A DNA stretch of 64,000 bases, taken from Cunninghamella blakesleeana (lineage: Eukaryota; Mucoromycota; Mucoromycetes; Mucorales; Cunninghamellaceae). How positions within the stretch are numbered: the first letter of the stretch is position 1; each line of letters begins with the position of its first letter. Positions 24,490 to 36,644 of this stretch are shown in pieces. The stretch lies in the NCBI GenBank assembly GCA_017871115.1, contig JAFCIZ010000001.1, positions 4,011,501-4,075,500 on the forward strand, in the 5' to 3' direction. The notes beneath the pieces are model-generated. The model was not told the DNA's origin and did no database searches. It was given only the letters and a program-made list of their open reading frames with translations. A program made the translations under genes and the position numbers.

Positions 24490-25092
24490 AAATTAAAAAA
24501 AAAAAAATCCTTTTGTACGTACTTATATTTTATTGAAGCAAAAAATCAAAAAAAAAAAAAAAAAAAAAAAAAAAAACAAATGTATTATTTTTATATGTAA
24601 ATATATGTTAGTTCTGTATATATAATATCATGATCATAAATAAATAAATAAATAAATAAACAGTATACATATATATATCTATATTATGATATGATATGAA
24701 AAAAATAATAAATAAAAAAGAAAGTTATGGGCGGATATGAAAATTGAATATGTAACAATAACAATCAGAAGAAAAATTGACATAAATAATAAAAAATGAT
24801 GTATAAAAAAGGGTAAGAGAAAAGCAAACACCTATATATGGTATATGCTTGTTATTTTTTAAAAAAATTTAAATTCAATTTTTGGTCTTTTTTTTGCACC
24901 TTTCTTTTTAACTTTTTTAACTTTTTTTTATTAAAAAAGTGAAAACATATCACTTATTTATTATCTCCTTTCTTTTATTTTAGTTTCTTTTTTTTTTTAT
25001 CTTTCTTTCCTTTATTTTTCTTTCTATTTTTCGCTCATATACTCTCTCTCTTTATTTTTTTTACATTATAAAATAATTCATTAAACAAAATC
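24490..25092. other. Spacer with a 29-A tract
   Basis: 603 bp between the RING gene stop and the F-box gene start. It has an uninterrupted poly(A) run at 24548-24576, a TAAA repeat near 24636-24660, and a strong pyrimidine-rich leader before 25093. No gene seen. Confidence 0.6.
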
Positions 25093-27283
25093 ATGATTTA
25101 CGATACTAATAACAACAACAATAAATACAACAATAATAATATATATATGCCACCACCATCACCACCCATTACTCATGAAGTTATTATGACAGAAGCAACT
25201 ACTATTATGAAACCTACTAGTCAGCAACAACAACAACAACATGATATTATATCTTCTTTTCCATCAAAGTTTGTTTTTGGCCATGGTAGTCATTCTATGA
25301 GTATAAAACCTTCCAAACGTATTCATAAGCATAAGGGCATCAATAATAATAACAATAAGAACAACAACAATAGTCAGCATACCACTTACAGTCATGGTAT
25401 TTCTTCTTCTCCTATTGGTAAAGGTACTAGTCCTTTTCAACTTTCAAAAGCTGCTTTTCATATAGCCCCTCCTCGTATATCACAAAAAAGACAACGACAA
25501 TACCAGCTTTTACAACAACAAAAAAAGCAACCCAAACATAACAACCATCAACAACAACATAAATATTATCAAAGTCATGAAAAAATAGGTAACAAATTCT
25601 CATAATAATAATAAAAAGGAGGAACTCTTTATATATATATATATAATATAATATAATATAATACAATATAATATAATATAATATATATTTAAGGGATTTT
25701 ATTTATTTATAAATAAAAGAAGGGGAGGAATCATGATTTTTGCTTTCACTTTATATTAATACTCTTCTATTGTTTTATTTATTATTGTTATTTTAAAATA
25801 GATTTTTTACTTCAATTACCTTATGAATTATCTATGCAAATATTATCATACTTAGACACTTATTCCTTAATACAAATTGGCCAAGTCTCACGAAGAGGAT
25901 TTGATTTATTTAGAACCAAAGATATTTGGCGTCCTCGTGTTTTAGAACAACAATGGCAACCTTCACATGAAACGTTTCTCCCTTCTTCGTATTCTCAATT
26001 AGATTGGCTCCATATTTATAAACAAAGATACCAATTAAATAAAAGATGGACAAATGGTCAAGTTAGTACCCACTATTTGTCTGATCACAAAGATTCTGTC
26101 TATTGTTTACAATTTGATCAAGAAAAAATCATTACTGGTAGCCGTGATCGTAGCATTAAAATTTGGTGTTTGGCTTCTTATCAATGTGTTCGTACTTTAT
26201 ATGGACATCGTGGTAGCGTACTCTGTTTAAAATTCAATGATCAGATCATGGTGTCTGGCTCCTCGGATACTACTCTAATTATTTGGGATATGAATACTTT
26301 ACAACCCATGAAACTTTTAAAAGTAAGTTTATTAAAAATAAATAAACAAATAATCATTTATCATCATTTTGTTTATTTATTTGTACTTTTTTATTATTAT
26401 TACTATTTAGGGTCACACTGCAGGCGTTTTAGATGTAGCAATGAATGATCGCTATATTGTTAGTTGTTCCAAAGATACTACTATTAGAATATGGGACATT
26501 AACACTGGTAAACTCTTACGTACTATTGAAGCTCATCATGGTCCTGTCAATGCTATCCAATTAAGAGATGATAAAATTGTTTCCGCTTCTGGTGATGCAT
26601 TAGTTAAAATGTGGAATATAGAAACCGGTGAATGTTTACGTCAGTTTGCAGGTCATAGCCGAGGTTTAGCTTGTGTTCAATATGATGGGAAAAGAATTAT
26701 TAGTGGTTCTAATGATAAAACAATTCGTGTTTGGGATGCTGAGGTAAAAAAAATAAATATAAATAAACTAAATAGAATAGCTATAGCAATAACTTTTATT
26801 AATTTGTTTTATTTTATTTTATTATCTATTTATAAATACAGACTGGTAAATGTACAATGATTCTTGAAGGTAATAAATATATTTCTTTTATTCTATGTTT
26901 AAAAAATAAATAATAATAATAATAATAATATATATATATATATTTATCAATATAACGAAATTTATTTTTTAATTCTATTTAGGCCACACTGATTTAGTCA
27001 GAACATTACATTTTAATGACAACCGAATTGTTAGTGCAAGCTATGATCAAAGTGTTCGTGTCTGGGATATCAAGTAATTAAATTATAAAATTATAAAATT
27101 ATAATATTAAAAAATAACATAAAAAACAAAACGTAATCTAACATAATAACTCTTTTTTATTACTATTATTTAATAGCTCTGGCTGTTGTTTATTAAACTT
27201 CCAAAGTGGTCATGCCAGTTGGGTATTAGATGTATCTTTTGATAAGACTAAAATTATTAGGTAAAAAAAATAATAGTCATTAC

Positions 27284-27340
<57 letters not shown>

Positions 27341-27472
27341 TTAATACTTGTATATTTATTCCAAAAATAACTTCTAATTTTTCAATTTTTTTTATCCTTC
27401 AATAGTGCTAGTCAAGATCATTCAATACTTGTAATGGATTTCGCTGCAGGTTTAGATACCCGATTTTTTTAA
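25093..27472 (+). CDS. F-box / seven-WD40-repeat substrate adaptor of an SCF ubiquitin ligase
   Basis: Exons 25093-25588, 25802-26322, 26411-26743, 26842-26869, 26983-27073, 27177-27260, 27406-27472; 539 aa. A disordered Asn/Gln/His-rich N-terminus (about 165 residues) precedes an F-box (DFLLQLPYELSMQILSYL, IQIGQVSRRGFDLF, DIWRPRVLEQQW). Seven WD40 blades follow, each with a GH...SGS/SAS-D...IWD pattern, ending at SILVMDF; the C-terminus stops shortly after (LDTRFF). This is the architecture of Cdc4, Met30 and beta-TrCP proteins. The F-box binds Skp1 and the propeller binds phosphodegrons. It is closer in linker and length to the beta-TrCP/Pof1-type group than to Cdc4, but orthology is unproven. 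Exon 4 is only 28 nt. Confidence 0.92.
27285..27335. repeat. (TA)n microsatellite in an F-box gene intron
   Basis: About 51 bp of pure TA dinucleotide inside the intron between exons 6 and 7 (27261-27405). It could form a cruciform or hairpin and is likely polymorphic. Confidence 0.95.
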
Positions 27473-28176
27473 ATACCTTTATTTATTTATTTATATACTT
27501 GCAACTAATCCTTTTTTTTTGTACAAATTTTTTACCTTATCTTTTTTTATTTTATGAAAAAATAATAATTGATAGTTGTAATTTTATTATCTATCTTTAA
27601 TAATCTTTAACATATACATATATTTATTTATTTTTTCTTGTAATTTCCAATGCTTTAGAATAATAATAATAAAAAAAAAGAAAGAAAAAAAAAAAAACGG
27701 ATACTTTTCGGTAAATATGAATACTTACGAATATAGAATTAAAGTAAAAAAGGGTTTAGGTAAAAACTAAATCTTTGAAAAAAAAAAAAAAAAGAATAAA
27801 AAAAGAATAAAAAAAGAAAAGGAATTCCCATTTGCATGATTTTTACCAGGAACAAAAGGAGGGAGGGAGAGAAAGATAGATTTAAAGAATATCCAATTTG
27901 ACCCTCACCGCATTTTAATCCGAAGAATATGGTAATTTTATTTTTTGACAAATGGTTGTCTCTATGATTTTTTTTTTTTTTTTTTTAAAATCAACTCTTG
28001 GAAAAAAAAATAATAATAATAAGAATAGCTGGATTTTTTTTTTCTTTTTTTAATACCTTTTCTCTTTTTATTTTATTTTTTACCTTTTACTTTTTTATTA
28101 TAATTTTTAATAGTACTATTTTTATAAGTATACGTATATTTTTATTTTATTTTATTTTATTTTATTTATTAAACAA
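27473..28176. other. Spacer between the F-box and Rua1-type genes
   Basis: 704 bp, extremely A/T homopolymeric. Nothing beyond likely 3' UTR, promoter and a TTTTA repeat just upstream of 28177 is visible. Confidence 0.6.
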
Positions 28177-29678
28177 ATGCATAACGGGAATGAACAAGAT
28201 ATTTTAACTTTATTAAATCCATCCACAGAAACATTGATCGTTCCTATTAATCCTATTTTTCCATTCCAATTCACAAATCCTTTCAATGATATTAATTTGC
28301 AACCTATGTATTGGTCATCTAATAATAATAATAATAACAATAGTAGTAGCCAGCAAAATGTATCTGATTATTCTTCATCATCCCAATTAAGACCTAGACT
28401 TTCTTTATCATCTCTTCATCACCAAGGTTAAAAAAAATATGAAAAAAGAATACAATTTTTTTTTTTTAAAAAAAATAAAAAAATAAAATAACGATCAATT
28501 AATTATATTAACATATATATATATATATATATATACTTTTATATAATTTATATTTTTAATAGATAATATAGATTTTTTAAAACAGAAATCCAACAAATCA
28601 CGATATCATCCTTATTATAATTCTTCTGAGCGTACATCATCAGTGCCTAATTATCATCATCACCATCGATCCTCCTTACCAAATATATATTCCTCCATAA
28701 ATAATAATAGCAATAATTATAAAGCATCAGAAAAATCACTAATGCCTACTGATATTGAAACACAGCTGGATATATTTGGAAGCGCGCTTGAAATGAACTC
28801 CGTTCTTCGTGTAACCAACACTCCCTCAAGGTCTAATGAAAGAAATCAACTCTCTGCAGTATCATCACCCTCCACTGTGTCCTCTTCTTCAACTATTGTT
28901 ACACCTGCTAAAAATCTAAATGACTTATTTATTAAAGAAGAAGGAGAAGAAGGGGAAGAAGAAAAAGAAAAAAAAGAAAATAATGCTATCTTATTAATGA
29001 ATACTAATCAAAATGAAAATTTAGAAATGGTCAATAAATTAAATAATAGTAATAATAATATTAATAATAATAATAATAATAATGGAATGAACTTAAATAA
29101 CAATATTCAATCTGATACTGTTTTTGATTATTCATTGTTAAATTCATCCATTATAATTCCACCATCATTAGCATCATCCCAATTTATACCACAACCTCAG
29201 CTACAACAACAAGATATATCGGCTATTCCACGTAAACAAAACCTTCGTTACGAAAAAGATGCCTATACACCAAGATGGGTCCGTTATACGGGTCAATTAA
29301 AACAAGGATACTGCGATAGTTGCCGTCCAAATGGTAGATGGTTGCAATTAAAAAATAGTGCTTATTGGTATCATAAGCAATTCTTTCATGGCATTTCTTC
29401 AGTCTCCGGTCAACCTTTTGCCGCTCCATTGGAAAAAAGAGTTAATCAAGATACAGATGTACTGGAAGGTCTTTGTCATCAATGTCTTCAATATGTACCT
29501 ATATGTAATTCGAAAAGAAAAAACAGTGTTCTCTGGTATCGTCATGCACACAAGGTACATATATATATAAAAGAAAATATGATTTTAGTGATGACCCTAT
29601 TATTTTATTATAACACCTTTTTTTCGTTTTTATTTTTTATAGTGCCATATTTATAATAAACCTACCAAGCAAAGATAA
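28177..29678 (+). CDS. Rua1-type zinc-binding transcription regulator (DUF4451)
   Basis: Exons 28177-28426, 28563-29554, 29643-29678; 425 aa. The N-terminal two thirds are Ser/Asn-rich, with an acidic-basic patch (KEEGEEGEEEKEKKE) and poly-Asn. The C-terminal 120 residues match the Rua1 C-terminal domain: CDSCRPNGRWLQLKNSAYWYHKQFFHGISS, GLCHQCLQYVPI, LWYRHAHKCHIY. The conserved Cys and His residues probably bind zinc. Rua1 itself activates glycolipid (ustilagic acid) synthesis genes in Ustilago maydis. Here only the fold class and a DNA-binding or regulatory role can be inferred. The last exon of 36 nt supplies the final CHIY of the motif, supporting the splice model. Confidence 0.87.
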
Positions 29679-30036
29679 TTCAATCTTCTACTTCAGTCAG
29701 GAACTGGTAGCCAAATAATCATATTGTAATTCTACTGTTGTATATGTTATTCTTAATCAATTTGTCGCACTTTTAGCATTTAATCATTTTTTAATATAGT
29801 ATTTTAATAATCCATATAATATTTAATTTTATAGTTAGCTTTCTATTTTTATCATTTATTTAAATCTAATAAATATCTATTGTTTCCATACTAAATAATT
29901 CTTAAAAAACAAGAAAATAAATAATAGTAATGATAAAATATTTAACTATTATTAGAAACTTAACAGTAAAAGTAATAATAAATTTTATTAATGTTATTAT
30001 AAATGAATTATATATATATGTATGTGTGTATGTATC
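29679..30036. other. Convergent spacer before POL1
   Basis: 358 bp between two stop codons. It is AT-rich with no gene, and serves as the 3' ends of the Rua1-type gene and POL1. Confidence 0.6.
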
Positions 30037-33000
30037 TTATATATTGTACAAGAAACTGAAATCTACATGGCGATATGCTGATCTTTCAAGATAATTATCA
30101 GCTACTTTTTTATAGGTAAGAAGTGCTGATTGATGTTGATTAATAAATGTAGTAATTTGAACTATAATAAACATATTTAAAAAATAAAAAAGATTATATG
30201 TATAAATAAGTTTTCTCTATATTTGTTTTTTTTTTTTTTTTTTTTTTAAAAAATTATATATGTTTTATTTATTTTACTTACAACTATTAGCAGCAGATGA
30301 ATAATGCTTTCGTAAGAGGTCAGGATCAAATAATCGGGATAAATAAAGAAGTTGGGTGTATAGTTGTTTATCGGTATACTATAATAATAATTAAATAAAT
30401 ACATTCATATATGCATACGTATACATATATATATATATTGTAAGTTAATTAAGAAAAAATATTTATAATGATGATCATTGCAATTATTTTTTTAAACCTT
30501 TACCTCTCGTACTACAGCTCCTTGACAACCATCTACAAGACACCTTCGTCCAAATACTGACATCATTCTAGTACGATTAGCACAAGTACCATCATCACAC
30601 ACTAACCATCCTTCATAGTATTTTCGTATGTAATTTCTAATAGCCACTGTAACTTGTACATAAACACTCTTCATTGGGAATATTTTTTGACAGGTTGAGC
30701 AAGATAATCCATATTCCATAGTCTTTTCGTCAATAATTCGAACTACGCCATTATATATAGTATTTGATTTACATGATTGGCACCGTATACTAAGTCGTTC
30801 ACAATTCTTAAATCGTATTTCATCTGAAATTTGTGATTCTAATGTTACATAGTCATCATTTTCTGAATTAGTTACATGTACATATTTACTTCCATCTAAA
30901 CCTGTAATCACATTTAAATAAAAATAATAATTATAATAAAAGTTGTAAAAAATATGTTAAATTAAAATGACCAACTTTCTCATTTACTATCATTTTCAAA
31001 ATAAAAATAAACTCTAATAAAATTCTTGAAATATAAAAATTACCTAAACATTCAGCAAGCATACCAAGACTGGTATCTTCAATTGGAGAGCAAAGACGAC
31101 CAACAGGTGGATGTACTTGCTGAGAAAGATACCATTCAAGATCTAAAATTATAAAATAATAATAATAATATATATGGTTAATATTATCTATTAAACATAA
31201 TTATACTTATTATATCTATTATCATTTAGATATTTACCAAGTTTTTTGTCGCCATTTTTAACATCATTAAAATGATAAGCACGTTCAGCAAACCCTTTTG
31301 AACCGCCAGCCATTCCTTCGACGTTACAAATAACAAAGGGTACAGTATCTCCTGCATTAACAGGTAATCCAGCTTGGCGCATTCGTAAAGCAACTTGTAC
31401 ATGAGGTTGACTTTTAGCATCACTGTATTCTTCAGGGCTTTTAGTTAATTGCTACATATAATTAAAAAAATAAAATAAAATAAAAATATTATATAGTTAA
31501 TATTATGCTGTTAAACGTACATTTATATATATAAATACACTACTTTATTTATTATCAACATTTATATTAATTACCTTGTTAATGACAAATTTTTCTAAAG
31601 GAATCTCATTGTTTCTAATTTGATCTCCAACTTCACGAAGATAAGCGTGAATCTTTTCAACAACTTCTTCTCGATCCAAGTTTGATAAAATTAATTCAAG
31701 CACATGCCTATTTTTTTTAAAAGAAAATAAATAAATAAAAATTAAAAATGAATAAATAAATAAAATAATATCTATTGTTGGTATTTTTGAAAAGATTACT
31801 TACGACGATACATCATGAGATAAATCACACCAATCTCTACGTACAAGATCAAGACCTTTTGTTTCTACAGTTTCAACTAGTTCACCATTAGGTTTTTCTT
31901 CCACTAAAAGAGCAGCATATTTTTTCTTTCGAAGTAACAACATGTGTTTAAAGAAACCGTCAATATCAATTTCCAATAGCTTGTAATGTTCGTTGACTTT
32001 TTGTTTCAATAGATTTCCCATTTCTTTAACTTTATCTAATTCATTTTCATTTGTGTATACCATGATAGAATCAGTATCACCATAAATAACGTTGAGGTTT
32101 AATTTGCCTGCTAAGTCTACTGTATTTTGTAAAATTTCACGGCCTTTATGTGTAATCAGCATGGCTAATGGTTTGGCATAAAATCTAGAATGTGAAAAAC
32201 CAAGGCACCCATACATACTGTTAGCTGTAAGCTTTAACCCTTTTTGTCTGATATCAAGCTATATAATATGAAATTAAAGTAATAATAATATATATATATA
32301 CATATAAAACTATTGTAAATTCTCTTCTATAATATTGTATCAAATGTATTTTCTTTTTCCTTTTTTTTATTATTATTTATTTATTTACCTGCATCATTTC
32401 TGCTTTACTGATTTTTGTATCTTTCATCATATTCTTAACTTGTCGTCTTCTTTCAACTAATGTCTTTAGTAATCTGGGTAATATACCTTGAGGTAAGTTT
32501 TGTTCAGGGATATTAGGAACCGCTTCAGTAGTAATATCATTATCACCAGACTACAAAAAAATAAATAATATGCATATCAGTTAAAAAATGAAAGCAAATA
32601 AAGGGCTATTAATAGTATTCATTACCTTTTCAACATTTAAATCTCTTTGAACAGTAGTGAAACAGATATTATATTCTTGAATGATGGATGGGTATAAACT
32701 ATTAAAATCAAGCAATAATACATATTTGTCATAATAACCGCTTTTAGGTTCAAGTACTAAACCACCACTATAAGCGGGTTTTCTTCTTCCTTTTGATTTA
32801 GTTTTAGTTTTTTCAGCATCTACGTATTTAATAAAAGAATAAATTAATTAAATAAATATACTATTAAATTAACAAAAAAAAAAAGCTCCATTTTTTTTTA
32901 ATCATTATTATATATATGTATTATTATTTTTATTACCATTATCACCGTCTTGTTCGATAGCATCTAGAGCTTCTTGAGATTTAAAGTTGAATGATTTATC

Positions 33001-36000
33001 AGGACAAATATATTTTTGACGATGAAATTCATGGAGTAATAAGAATTCGTTTCTTTCTGCACGAGCACCAGTTATAGTTCTAGCCCTAATAAAATATAAT
33101 ATATTTATATTAACAAACATATGATATTCATTATATGTCATTCCTCTATTTTATTATTTTAATTCTATTTTATTATTACCATAAATTCCCAGCAAGATTT
33201 GTCAATTGCTTTGTTAAAGGTAAAATTTGTAACTTGAACATTAGTGCCATTGATAAATAAGTATCAAAAGAATTGTGTTTAACCATATGAAGTAAGCTAT
33301 GAGCATCATGGTAATAGTTGGATATTTTATCAAATTCTATATCTTCACGTTCAATTTTCAACTGAGATTTAGCCAAATCAGTCATTCTGTAAGACTTACT
33401 ACGAATTAAATCTTTTGAAGCTAAATAAGTATCACATATTAGTCTACCACACATAATCATTCTTTCTTGATAAGTTGATTCTCTAGCACCACCTGCTCCT
33501 GCTTGGAGTTTTGGCCAGCTATAAAATAACCATATATATATATATATAAAGTTAATATAAATGATTATAAAAATAATATTATGAATATATATAATATAAA
33601 ATATTAAAATCATTATACATACTTTTTTCTTTTAAGTCGCCCTAATTTATGCCAATGTTGTGTACCTAAAGCCTTCATTCGATGAAGAAGAACATCTAAA
33701 TCAAACCCAGTAAAATTATGACCTACAATCACATCGGGATCACACATATGTATTCTTGCAAGTAAATAATTCAATAAGGAAGCTTCAGTTCGTTCTAATT
33801 GTATAACTGATTTATTTTGTTGGCGCTCTTTATTTACAATATCTTGGAATCCAGGAGGATAAGGAGTATTAGCTAGTTGGCGAATTGCTGTAAATCTTTG
33901 TTTGGGCTGATCCTCAATAGGTGTAGGTTCATCAATGTTAACTGTTATAAATATATAAATAGAAAATTGATTTTTAAGTATTAGAACTGCAATATCTGAT
34001 TCTATATTTTTCCTTTTTTTGTTTCAAGTATATATCTAAATTACCTTGGTTGCATACAAGAGCACTAATAGCCACAATTTCATTAGAATTTTTTTGTCTA
34101 TTTAAAATTGTACGAAGATTAAGTGACATGATAACAAGAGGTGGGCCATGTGTTGGTGCATCAGGCATAGGATTACAGTTTTTTGGGTCAGCCACAATAC
34201 ATTCCACTTTACACCACGATTCCTATTTTTTGTTAAAAAGTAAAAATGAAAATATAATATTAATATAAATATAAATAGATGTCAATTATAATTTATTTTA
34301 TTTTATAAGATTAAATTTTACTTACTTTATTATTATTGATTTTAGCATTTTTTACTCGTAACCAGCAAGGTCCCATAATATCACGTTTTATCAAAAAATG
34401 TTCCAATGGTCCTGTTTGAGCACCAAACGTATGACTAAAGGTTTTACCAGTAAGATCATTTGAAAGCGATGGTTCTAAATACAAAAGAAATGAGAAAAAC
34501 AATAATACATATTATTAATCTTATCTTTTCAATATCATTTTATTTTTATTTCTTCATTATCATTTTTTTATATCATCAATTTTTTAAATATTATCTTATA
34601 TTTACCATTGTAATTATATACTACTTTTAAATATTCTGCTTCTTGAGGTACTCCTGGAACTTCAAATGCATATTTTCTAGTTGTCACTTTTGATGCCCAT
34701 TTTTTTATTTGATTTTTTGTACAAATTTCTGAAAATTCATTATATACATCTTCTAATTCAACTTTTTCATCTATAACATTGCCTTTATCTAAAATAATAA
34801 ACATAATGATAAAAATAATAATAATAATAATAAATAAATGATTAAATAAATCTATCAATTAGTATTATATATATAATAATTATTAATTTTCATTTACCAT
34901 CAATTTTGTGAGTTCTAGGAAGAATAAATAGATTTCGTTCAATATTTTGAACAATAACACAGCAACTATTATATTTCTTGGTATCTTTGTCAAGAACCTA
35001 TATAAAGTAAAATTATAAAAAGGCTTAACTTACAAGTATTCATTATATACCTTTTTTTTATTATTTATATATTTTTATATGGTTTTTACTTCTAACATAC
35101 CTTTCCAAATAAATAAACGTAACCCCTATCTCTATGTTCAAATGCATCATACCACCAAAAATCAAGATTATTATCCTTATCAAATACATTCATTGATGGT
35201 GCTTCCTCTTTTATATTTGAAATATCAGTAATTTCGTCATTCATCTTTGCTTCTGCTAACTCCCATTCTTGTAATTCTGGATCACGTGGTTCAAGCTTGA
35301 TTTTCATATCAATTTTATTATTATTGATACTGTCTGTGGGTCTATTAAACTGGTCCTTCAAATCTGATGGTGCCTCTTTCTTAATAAGTGGTTGACTATC
35401 TATTTGATCAAAATCTATATTCATATCATCAAACATTTCATTTGTATCTTCATCAGCAAATCGAGCGTGTTTTTCTTTTTGTACTCCATCCTTATAACCC
35501 ATAACATTATTATTGCTATTAGCGTTAGTATTATTCACAGGTGTCTCAGTGTTACTATTGTCTCTTTTATTAGCATTGGCTTTATCAACAGAATTGTTAT
35601 TGTTAACAAGTCTTGGTGTGCTAAAATTACGAGGTGTCTTTTTTTGATTTATGTCAGTTTTGATTGTTTTCCTCGATGGTGGTAATAAATCAGCTGTGTC
35701 TGGTGCTAAATTGGATAATAGATTTGCCATAAAATCATCATCTTGTCCTACAGGCTATAGCAATATAATATCAAATATATATATATATATTATAAGATAC
35801 TCCTTTGTATTATAAACAGATAAACATATACATATATATATATTCCTTACCGTAGATTTAGTTGTAGATTTGGCAGCTACTGGTTCAGTTTTAGATTGTT
35901 GAAAGAATTTATCAAGTAACTGAGAATGTGATACTGGTGGATGATCGTCCTTTTTAGTTTTTGATTGTTTTTTTGAATTTGATTTACGTTTTCGTTTACC

Positions 36001-36461
36001 TAAAAATAAATGTATATTATTCTATTTAATATATATATTTTTATCTGTTTATATATTTGTTAAAATTGTTACAAGTTTTATTACCATGATCATTATCCTC
36101 GTCGTATTCGTCAGAATATACTTCTTCTTCTTGACCGTTATCAATATAACCGGCATTATCATCGTCTTCAACGAAATTGCTATCGTCTTGAAAATTACTA
36201 TATTCTTCGTCGTCTACTTCATCATAAAACTCTTCATTTGCGTTAGACTGCATAAACAAACCAAACCAAACCAAATTATAAAATAATACAGTTAAATAAA
36301 GTTAAATATATATTGATTTTAACATAAAGTATCATACATACATTATATAAAGAGCTTCGTGATCTATTTTGCCGAGCTTCCCGAAGGATTTTAAATTTAT
36401 CAATCTTTTCTGGTTTTCTACCATTACGATTTCTTAATCGACTATCGCTTGAAGAAGACAT
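30037..36461 (-). CDS. POL1: DNA polymerase alpha catalytic subunit
   Basis: Twenty exons (5' to 3'): 36342-36461, 36085-36247, 35851-35999, 35101-35754, 34898-34997, 34606-34788, 34326-34474, 34045-34222, 33623-33941, 33180-33518, 32937-33085, 32626-32819, 32389-32550, 31804-32258, 31575-31707, 31238-31451, 31044-31142, 30504-30901, 30282-30378, 30037-30161; 1,459 aa, usual for Pol1. An acidic N-terminus is followed by a basic NLS-like [10 protein letters not shown]. Polymerase motifs: motif [11 protein letters not shown] (D872), motif [14 protein letters not shown], motif C IYGDTDS (D1014, D1016). The exonuclease-like domain is present ([14 protein letters not shown]). C-terminal zinc modules: CQSC...CSTC and CDDGTC...CLVDGC. 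With primase it starts each Okazaki fragment. It is divergent from ASNSD1. Confidence 0.97.
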
Positions 36462-36644
36462 TAATATTTAATAAAATAAAATAAAATTTTAAACGAGAAA
36501 GCTAAAAAAAAATAAAAATAAACGAGCGCGAATTTTTATTTTTTTAAAAAAAATTTAAAAACGCGATCATTTTTTTTTAAAAATTCAACCTTAATTTTTT
36601 CGTCTCCTATCTCTCTAATTTTTTTTTTTTTACTTAAAAAATAA
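36462..36644. promoter_or_regulatory. POL1/ASNSD1 bidirectional promoter with MCB/E2F-like boxes
   Basis: Only 183 bp separate the two ATGs. Within it are AGCGCGAAT (about 36525-36533) and ACGCGAT (36561-36567), two CG-containing boxes in otherwise pure A/T tracts. They resemble the ACGCG core of fungal MBF sites and the TTCGCGC form of E2F sites, which drive G1/S transcription of POL1 in yeasts. The pairing with a replication gene makes a cell-cycle function plausible; this is inference. Confidence 0.5.

Noticed and set aside
27285..27335. TA tract considered as a replication origin or recombination site
   Set aside because: It lies inside an intron and is an ordinary dinucleotide microsatellite; nothing else supports an origin.
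28152..28340. Minus-strand ORF over the start of the Rua1-type gene
   Set aside because: The plus-strand exon chain with conserved Cys/His motif explains this DNA.
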